Shown piece by piece: positions 57,014-62,090 of a stretch of DNA of 62,090 nucleotides. Below the pieces are notes generated by a model. It saw only the letters and a program-made list of their open reading frames with translations, did no database searches and was not told the origin of the DNA. Positions within the stretch are counted from its first letter, which is position 1. Each line of letters begins with the position of its first letter. The DNA lies in NCBI GenBank assembly GCA_014238945.1, contig JABAAB010000048.1, positions 1 through 62,090 on the forward strand, written 5' to 3'. A program made the position numbers and the translations under genes. Source of the DNA: Lysobacterales bacterium. GTDB lineage: Bacteria; Pseudomonadota; Gammaproteobacteria; Xanthomonadales; SZUA-36.

Positions 57014-57502
57014 ATGAAAACTTTGCTCAAACAGATCGCTGCAATTGGCACGCTTGTCGTGCAGACGACAGCGTTTGCCCAGCAACCGGAAACCGATCAG
57101 CCGGCATATGAGGAGTACGGGGTCGTATCGGTCGGGACGCGCCGGTTCGAATGGGACACCGACACCGGTCCGGCATGGATCAAGGTGTTGATCGAGGAAT
57201 CCAACCTCGGCAGCAAGGGTGTCGAAATAGCGGAAGTTTACTTCCCGCCGGCATATGAAGGTGAATCGCACCCGCACGAATTGGAAATAATTTACGTGCT
57301 CGAGGGCGAACTCGATCACATCGTCAACGGTGAGTCGCATCTGCTGACGGCGGGAATGGTCGGTGTGGTTCGGGCACCTGATCTGGTGGTGCACAAAACG
57401 ATTTCAGAAGGTGGCGTACGCACACTCATCGTCTGGCCCCTTGGCAAAGAAGTCGCGGGCTTTGAGGGTGCCGGCATGCGTGAAAAGGACCTGGCACAAT
57501 GA
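57014..57502 (+). CDS. Exported cupin-domain protein
   Basis: 162 residues; GGAGG before ATG. Signal peptide MKTLLKQIAAIGTLVVQTTAFAQ. A single cupin beta-barrel with motif 1 ESHPHELEIIYVLEGELDHI (His, His, Glu metal ligands) and motif 2 around RAPDLVVHKTISEG with the later His. Periplasmic metal-bound small-molecule binding or isomerase function; not specified. Confidence 0.83.
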   Translation: MKTLLKQIAAIGTLVVQTTAFAQQPETDQPAYEEYGVVSVGTRRFEWDTDTGPAWIKVLIEESNLGSKGVEIAEVYFPPAYEGESHPHELEIIYVLEGELDHIVNGESHLLTAGMVGVVRAPDLVVHKTISEGGVRTLIVWPLGKEVAGFEGAGMREKDLAQ

Positions 57503-57509
57503 GTTATGA

Positions 57510-57980
57510 ATGACAGTGTCAACTGAATTGGAAAGGGAGGTAAGTGGCGGCGCCAGTAGAGGATTGGGACAGAAACTGATGGATATGTACTTTCTCCCAA
57601 AGCGAATAGAAAAATGGAAAAACGGAAGACTATACGAGCTCCTTGGGATCAGAACATTCAAGAAAGTGTGCGTGCAAATGGCGAATACATTTGGGTGGGA
57701 CAATTACTTTATTGCAGACGGAAGCCTGGAAGGCCTGAATGCTTATGAAAAAAGAACCAGGGTTAACGAAGCCATTCATTCTCCATTTACACTGGTGTTT
57801 ACATATCAGATCATTTCCTTTTTGATCGAAGGAAGTTATCTGGGTGCTGTTATCGTTGGACCCATTTGGCTCCTGAATGCTTTACCCACCGCACTTCAAA
57901 GATACAATCGAGTGAAAATTGGGAGTGTTCTTCAAAGGATGGCGTCAAGAAAGGGTACTGTTAAATTAAGCGCGGTATGA
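57510..57980 (+). CDS. Small membrane protein resembling CrtO-like acyltransferases
   Basis: 156 residues. Contains NGRLYELLGIRTFKKV followed by a polar region, then two helices (FTLVFTYQIISFLIE, GAVIVGPIWLLNALPTAL) and ending QRYNRVKIGSVLQRM. These elements (NGRxYExLGIRxWK, two helices, QRYNRxR) are what I recall of glycosyl-4,4'-diaponeurosporenoate acyltransferase-like proteins, but the match is short. DNA here is more AT-rich than the neighbouring cupin gene. Start is the first ATG; no clear ribosome site. Only 7 nt after the cupin stop. Confidence 0.5.
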   Translation: MTVSTELEREVSGGASRGLGQKLMDMYFLPKRIEKWKNGRLYELLGIRTFKKVCVQMANTFGWDNYFIADGSLEGLNAYEKRTRVNEAIHSPFTLVFTYQIISFLIEGSYLGAVIVGPIWLLNALPTALQRYNRVKIGSVLQRMASRKGTVKLSAV

Positions 57981-58096
57981 ACAATCAAGAACAGCGCAAT
58001 CAAGTGCAACCGATGACGCTCGGGCGCAACTCAAGGGGAAGGAGTTTCGATGTGTTGGCATCGGAATAAAGAGAAATAACATCACGAGACGTTGAC

Positions 58097-58930
58097 ATGG
58101 AAGCGGAGATCTTTTTCGAATCGCACCTGCCAGACGCTTTGCGGCGTGCGCAGGAGTACGTGGGTAAGAACGGCTTTGTGGCCTCGTTGCCGCAATTGCT
58201 GCACGCCAGAACCACAGCTGACTACGACAACATTATCTGGAATACCTGGTTTACGTCCTACTCTGAAGAAAGCGTCGTTACAACGCCGCAGGGCAATCAT
58301 GTCATTGTCGCCATTCACGGTGGTGGTATCTTCGCCACGCCCGAGCGATTTGAGAAAATGTTTTACGCCACTCCGGATCAGAACAGCGTCCACGGCCACA
58401 CGCCTCAACACGCCGGAAAGATCACATCACAGGAAGCGCGCGATGTGCTCGAGGGCAAACTCCCGGATGGTAGCGAACTTCCCATCTACGCATACCAGGA
58501 GTTCAAACGTGGCATCCGTGAATTGCCGATGCGCTACGGTGTCATCCTCGATTTCGGACTCGCCAGGCAATCCCTGCGCGGTTACGAGGACTTTGAAGTC
58601 CTGAAGGACGATCCGAACATGATCGTGCGGGCCGGTGGTGTCGAGGCCAATGCCGCCTATCTCGATAAGTTCAGGGACAGGTACAACACCAAAACCATGG
58701 GCCACTGGCATCCCTACAACCGCATAGATGCGGATCAGCCGCAGACGCGCTTCATCTTTCTCGCCGGTAACCAGGGCGGCTGGGGGAGCGAGGATGACGA
58801 CTTCAGCGAGTATGGTTACGACTGTGAATACGGTATCGGCGGCGATGCCATGTTGGGGGGCGCAGCACGGTTTATTGCAGTTGCGCCCGAAGATGCGCCA
58901 ATGAATTTGCGCGATATCTCATTTGGGTAG
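58097..58930 (+). CDS. Unrecognised protein, paralogue 1 of a tandem pair
   Basis: 277 residues, no signal peptide or TM. I do not recognise the family. Notable: SLPQLLHARTTADYDNIIWN, SEESVVTTPQGNHVIVAIHGGGI near residues 50-75, MRYGVILDFGLARQSLRGYEDFEVLKDD, and MGHWHPYNRIDADQPQTR near 210, the last two His possible metal ligands, then a Gly/Asp-rich tail. The next gene is a close paralogue (about two thirds identical by eye), 7 nt away. Tandem duplication with retained core suggests a conserved, possibly enzymatic, role, not identified. Confidence 0.75.
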   Translation: MEAEIFFESHLPDALRRAQEYVGKNGFVASLPQLLHARTTADYDNIIWNTWFTSYSEESVVTTPQGNHVIVAIHGGGIFATPERFEKMFYATPDQNSVHGHTPQHAGKITSQEARDVLEGKLPDGSELPIYAYQEFKRGIRELPMRYGVILDFGLARQSLRGYEDFEVLKDDPNMIVRAGGVEANAAYLDKFRDRYNTKTMGHWHPYNRIDADQPQTRFIFLAGNQGGWGSEDDDFSEYGYDCEYGIGGDAMLGGAARFIAVAPEDAPMNLRDISFG

Positions 58931-58937
58931 TTTATCT

Positions 58938-59792
58938 ATGGGTGCACAGATATTTTTTGGTTCGTACAGACCCAGCACGTTGCGTCGTGCGCTGTCATTT
59001 GCGGGTGACGATGGTTTTGTGGCTTCGCTGCCGCAACTGTTGCACGCGCGAACCGATGCGCCCTACGGTAACATCCTCTGGAATACGCGCTTCAACACCT
59101 ATTCAGAGGAAAGTGTTGTCACCACACCGCAGGGCAACCACGTCGTGGTCGTGATTCACGGTGGCGGCATTTATGCATCGCCGGCACGATACGAAAAGAT
59201 GTATTACGCCAGCACAGACACCCGCAGTGAGCACGGCTTTACGGGACAGTTCGCCGGCAAGATCAGCGCACGCGAAGCCCGCGATTTGCTTGAGGGTCGC
59301 ATGCCGGATGGCACCGGGGTTCCGGTGTATCCATTCAAAGAGTTCAAACAGGGCATCAGCGATCTGCCAATACGTTACGGGGTCGTTCTCGACTACGCGC
59401 TTGCCCGGCAGTCTGAATGCGGCTACCTCGAGTTCGAGGTACTGAAGGACGACCCGAACATGATCGCACGCGCGGGAGGCGTGGCGATGGCGGCGGCGTA
59501 TCTGGACAAATTCCGCGACCGTCACCACACCATGCGGATGGGTCACTGGCATCCATACCATCAAATTGATCCGGATCAACCGCAAACAAGCACCTTGTTC
59601 CTCGCCGGCAACAAGGGGGGCACTCGCAGTGATGTCGACGACTTTGACCCGGTATCACGAACGCAAAGAGAGGATGGCTATCACAGTGAAACTGGCATGG
59701 GCAGCGGCGGCATGGGCGGGTTGGCCCGCTACGTTGCAGTTGCGCCGCGAGATGTGTCGACGGATGTGCGCGATTTGGATTTTGGTGTCTGA
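58938..59792 (+). CDS. Unrecognised protein, paralogue 2 of a tandem pair
   Basis: 284 residues from ATG 58938, just after the previous stop. Same layout as its neighbour: SLPQLLHARTDAPYGNILWN, SEESVVTTPQGNHVVVVIHGGGI, YGVVLDYALARQSECGYLEF, MGHWHPYHQIDPDQPQTS, then a longer Gly/Asp tail GMGSGGMGGLARYVAVAPRD. The copies differ mostly in the tail and in surface positions. No function assigned. Probably transcribed together. Confidence 0.75.
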   Translation: MGAQIFFGSYRPSTLRRALSFAGDDGFVASLPQLLHARTDAPYGNILWNTRFNTYSEESVVTTPQGNHVVVVIHGGGIYASPARYEKMYYASTDTRSEHGFTGQFAGKISAREARDLLEGRMPDGTGVPVYPFKEFKQGISDLPIRYGVVLDYALARQSECGYLEFEVLKDDPNMIARAGGVAMAAAYLDKFRDRHHTMRMGHWHPYHQIDPDQPQTSTLFLAGNKGGTRSDVDDFDPVSRTQREDGYHSETGMGSGGMGGLARYVAVAPRDVSTDVRDLDFGV

Positions 59793-59868
59793 GGGGAAAT
59801 CAGCAAAAGCCAACTGCCAAGACCCGGTTAGCGGAGCCGGGAGCGGCCAAAAGCAGCCGCTTGTATGA

Positions 59869-60606
59869 TTAATAGGGAGCGGGCAGTATGGCCTGTATGC
59901 GCTTTACTCTTTCCAGAAGATTGGCCCAGTCGTTCACTAAATCTTCAGCAGTTTCCCACTGAATTACGATAATGTTCTCGAACCGCTTGGTCTTCATCGC
60001 CTTAAGTACTAAGTCAGGATCAATAAACGGCTGTAGCACCGCGAAATTTCTCGTCGTGCCTGACTTTTCGTTAGTTGCAGCATAGTCGAGATTTTCCAGT
60101 GCGTAGGGTTGCCAAAGTGTGACGAATTGCAGTTCCTGCGTATTCTGGATAACTTTGGTTAGCTCGTAAGCCGCATAAAATTCAGCCAGCTGTTTTTTAA
60201 GGTCCGAACTACGCAAATTTGCCAGTGTGCCTTCGCCAATGAGATTTCTATATGCCAGGTCTACTGCCTGAAAAGTAGGGAGCAAAGAAGTTTGCGAAAC
60301 CAATTGGTTGAGTTCAGCGACTGACAGGTCGGGAGTATCCTTGCGTATCTCGGCGCGAAGCGTGATGGCCGATTCCATTTCGTGCTTGCCTTCGCTGATG
60401 GCCAAAGTAAGTCGTGTTTCATTTTCCATGAAATCCTCTGTTAAAGACACCAGGTGTGCTTTCAGATCAGACTTGCTTCGTTGCGACTCGTACCAACGAT
60501 CGAGCTGGAAGGCGAGGAATAACCCAATCACTACGACTGCCAATTCCAGAATGATGGTGAACCAGTTGTCGTTGCGGAGGTACTTCGTTAGTCGTCGTAA
60601 TATCAT
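59869..60606 (-). CDS. Single-TM protein of the DUF6090 kind, unknown function
   Basis: 245 residues. Begins with a basic segment, then one helix WFTIILELAVVVIGLFLAFQLDRW, followed by a ~200-residue extracytoplasmic helical region rich in charged residues (coiled-coil-like), ending LERVKRIQAILPAPY. The start motif FTIILELAVVVIGLFLAFQ resembles DUF6090 proteins. More AT-rich than neighbours. Partners unknown. Confidence 0.6.
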   Translation of the reverse strand: MILRRLTKYLRNDNWFTIILELAVVVIGLFLAFQLDRWYESQRSKSDLKAHLVSLTEDFMENETRLTLAISEGKHEMESAITLRAEIRKDTPDLSVAELNQLVSQTSLLPTFQAVDLAYRNLIGEGTLANLRSSDLKKQLAEFYAAYELTKVIQNTQELQFVTLWQPYALENLDYAATNEKSGTTRNFAVLQPFIDPDLVLKAMKTKRFENIIVIQWETAEDLVNDWANLLERVKRIQAILPAPY

Positions 60607-61032
60607 TCAATGGTTCCTGTTCGGGTTAAAAATTACCATTAAGTCAGTCACGTCTGTAAATGAAAATCCGGCCAGTTGCCGTGTCCAAACGAAGGTCTGC
60701 TTTGGGTCATTTGCGGTCCGTTGGCAGTCTAACATTTGACCGGCCGCTAGCCGCTAATCACTTTCGCATCAAGTGGCGATCCGTATTGGCAGCACAGCGG
60801 GCATTGGAATGATGAAGTCCGGCATCGTCTGTCACACAGATGATGAGTTGACCACATGAATCATTACTGTGTTTGCGTTTTAAGCGGGGCCATAAAAACC
60901 CTGCCGGGATTTTTGCTATCGGTGGCGCCACGGTTGGTAAATGAGTATAAACAAATAGTCAAAATGAAAAAATGTGCGAACAAGGTCTTGGCACACAGTA
61001 TTGGTTGGTTTGACTCAGGACCCTACTCCAGC
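60607..61032. other. 426-nt intergenic region before mutM (3' side)
   Basis: No gene supported. It contains AAAAACCC...GGGATTTTT at 60894-60914, a weak hairpin that might end mutM transcription on the minus strand, and TCTGCTTTGGGTCATTTGCGG near 60697, part of a short degenerate element that resembles AGCGGCCAAAAGCAGCCGCT (59841-59860) on the other side of the 59869-60606 gene. Confidence 0.4.
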
Positions 61033-61845
61033 TTACCTCTGGCAGGTGGAACAGAAATAGCTGGACCTCTGGCCGATCACTTTTTGACGAACCGGAGAAG
61101 CACACTGGAAACAAGCGGCTCCGGCACGGTCATAGACCAGCAGTTCCTGCGCAAAGTAACCGGGCATGCCATCCGAGTCAGAAAAATCCCGCAGCGTGGT
61201 ACCGCCTTGTGCAATGGCACGGCTCAATACATCGCGGATGGCATCCACAAGACCCTGGTACCGTTGCCTGGATATTCTTCCGGCTGCCCGGTTGGGGTGA
61301 ATCCCGGCCATGAACAGGGCTTCCGATGCATAGATATTACCGACACCCACAACGATGTGGCCGTTCATGATGAAATTCTTGACTGCAACAGTTCTGGATC
61401 GTGAGCATTCATACAGGTAATCGGCAGTAAATGCAGCCGACAGCGGTTCTGGTCCCAGCTTGCGGATCAACGCATGTTGGCCCAGGGCATCACCAGTCCA
61501 CAGGAACGCGCCAAATCGACGGGGATCATTGAAACGAAGGTACACACCGTTTTCCAGGCTGATGTCCACGTGGTCGTGTTTTTCCGGGATGCGCGACTCG
61601 GTCAGGATACGCAGAGATCCGGTCATGCCAAGATGCAACAGCAGTCCACCGCGTTCAAGTTCGATCAGGATGTACTTTCCGCGGCGGCGAAGAGCTGTAA
61701 TTATCTGCCCTTCGGCCAGCTGGACCTCATCCGGCACCGGCCAGCGCAAACGCGGATCACGCACCTCGACCCGCGCAATACGCTGGTTTTGCAGGTGTGG
61801 CTCAATTCCCCTGAGCGTGGTTTCAACTTCTGGTAATTCGGGCAT
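61033..61845 (-). CDS. mutM: Formamidopyrimidine-DNA glycosylase
   Basis: 270 residues from ATG 61845 (MPELPEVETT), the family start; a longer frame adds 19 residues and is rejected. Removes oxidised guanine (8-oxoG, Fapy) and nicks the strand, in base excision repair. Visible: MPELPEVE with catalytic Pro2/Glu3, RRRGKYI with Lys of the beta-hairpin, the H2TH region GHIVVGVGNIYASEALF, and the zinc finger CFQCASPVRQKVIGQRSSYFCSTC (C2C2; here shown in parts CFQC and FCSTC). Divergent from the next gene. Confidence 0.95.
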   Translation of the reverse strand: MPELPEVETTLRGIEPHLQNQRIARVEVRDPRLRWPVPDEVQLAEGQIITALRRRGKYILIELERGGLLLHLGMTGSLRILTESRIPEKHDHVDISLENGVYLRFNDPRRFGAFLWTGDALGQHALIRKLGPEPLSAAFTADYLYECSRSRTVAVKNFIMNGHIVVGVGNIYASEALFMAGIHPNRAAGRISRQRYQGLVDAIRDVLSRAIAQGGTTLRDFSDSDGMPGYFAQELLVYDRAGAACFQCASPVRQKVIGQRSSYFCSTCQR

Positions 61846-61910
61846 CGTATGCTCTGTAACAGGTGAAATGAGCCGGTATTGTAATCCAGTGGGTGTTAGC
61901 ATTTGCTCCC

Positions 61911-62090
61911 ATGAAGGACTTTACACTGGTTGGCGTTGATACGGGTGGCACATTTACCGATATTGTGGTGCTGGACCGTTTTTCGAGCGGCGCCGGAAGT
62001 GGTAACCGCATGCGACACTGCAAGCTGCTTTCCGACCCCGTGGACCCTTCCGGACCGATCGTTGAGGGTCTGAAAAAACTGGGCCTGGAA
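61911..62090 (+). CDS. Hydantoinase/oxoprolinase (HyuA-type), partial
   Basis: Only the first 60 codons are in the window. They read MKDFTLVGVDTGGTFTDIVVLD, with the DTGGTFTD phosphate-binding signature of the ASKHA-fold hydantoinase A/5-oxoprolinase N-terminal domain. The later part SDPVDPSGPIVEGLKKLG fits the family. Probably ATP-dependent hydrolysis of 5-oxoproline or a hydantoin. Divergent from mutM (65-nt gap). The rest is outside. Confidence 0.8.
   Translation, partial: MKDFTLVGVDTGGTFTDIVVLDRFSSGAGSGNRMRHCKLLSDPVDPSGPIVEGLKKLGLE

Noticed and set aside
60856-61404. 182-codon rightward open frame overlapping mutM
   Set aside because: Most of it lies opposite mutM, and the upstream part has no ribosome site or recognised domain.
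1-62090. tRNA, rRNA, CRISPR, transposon or phage genes
   Set aside because: I scanned the intergenic gaps and saw no cloverleaf, spaced repeats or transposase/integrase motif, but weak RNA genes cannot be excluded by eye.

Overview
The window looks like chromosome from a free-living, Gram-negative gammaproteobacterium, probably aquatic or marine; order not determined. Support: an outer-membrane TonB-dependent receptor of the large sugar-receptor type, RND efflux, DsbD/TlpA, lipid A-type acyltransferases, Mpl, and the gammaproteobacterial order aroQ-accB-accC-prmA. Coding density is high. I saw no rRNA, tRNA, CRISPR array, transposase or integrase.

Layout. 0-9.4 kb: a truncated Lon-N-domain gene, a Tat-exported FAD oxidoreductase, mpl with a small membrane protein, short-form adk, then a pyrophosphate module (PPi-type phosphofructokinase and a K+-independent H+-pumping pyrophosphatase) and an MBL hydrolase. 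9.5-15.4 kb: a large secreted M14 metallopeptidase, an LpxL-like acyltransferase with an apparent 1-nt frameshift near its start, a deoxynucleoside kinase and an AlkD-like repair protein. 15.5-20.3 kb: an overlapping tetR-MFP-RND operon behind a TetR-type palindrome. 20.5-27.7 kb: dsbD (with two tandem N-terminal domains), a TlpA-like thioredoxin, aroQ, accB, accC, prmA and an atypical acyltransferase-like gene. 28-34.3 kb: a cyanophycin cluster (cphB, cphA and a Mur-ligase-type relative that lacks the ATP-grasp domain), then tdk and a small membrane protein.

34.4-54 kb is a sugar-use island: two MFS sugar carriers, two GH3 beta-glucosidase-type enzymes, a secreted clan GH-A hydrolase, a LacI regulator, a TonB receptor, glucokinase, a RbsABC-like ABC importer and an SGLT-type sodium symporter. 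Three copies of one palindrome (TTGACAGCGCTGTCA core) sit before the hydrolase operon/MFS pair and before the receptor, so the LacI protein probably controls both. The likely flow is oligo-beta-glucoside uptake through the receptor, periplasmic and cytoplasmic cleavage, glucokinase, and then the reversible PPi-PFK, with PPi also drained by the proton pump.

54-62 kb is more accessory: an XRE/DUF2975 pair with a repeat-rich promoter, a serine hydrolase, a cupin, a small CrtO-like membrane protein, a tandem pair of unrecognised paralogues, a one-TM protein, mutM and the start of a hydantoinase/oxoprolinase gene. Several of these (57.5-58.0 and 59.9-60.6 kb) look more AT-rich than their neighbours.

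Starts were adjusted where an internal ATG/GTG/TTG has a better ribosome site or better family length. All family calls rest on motif recognition by eye.
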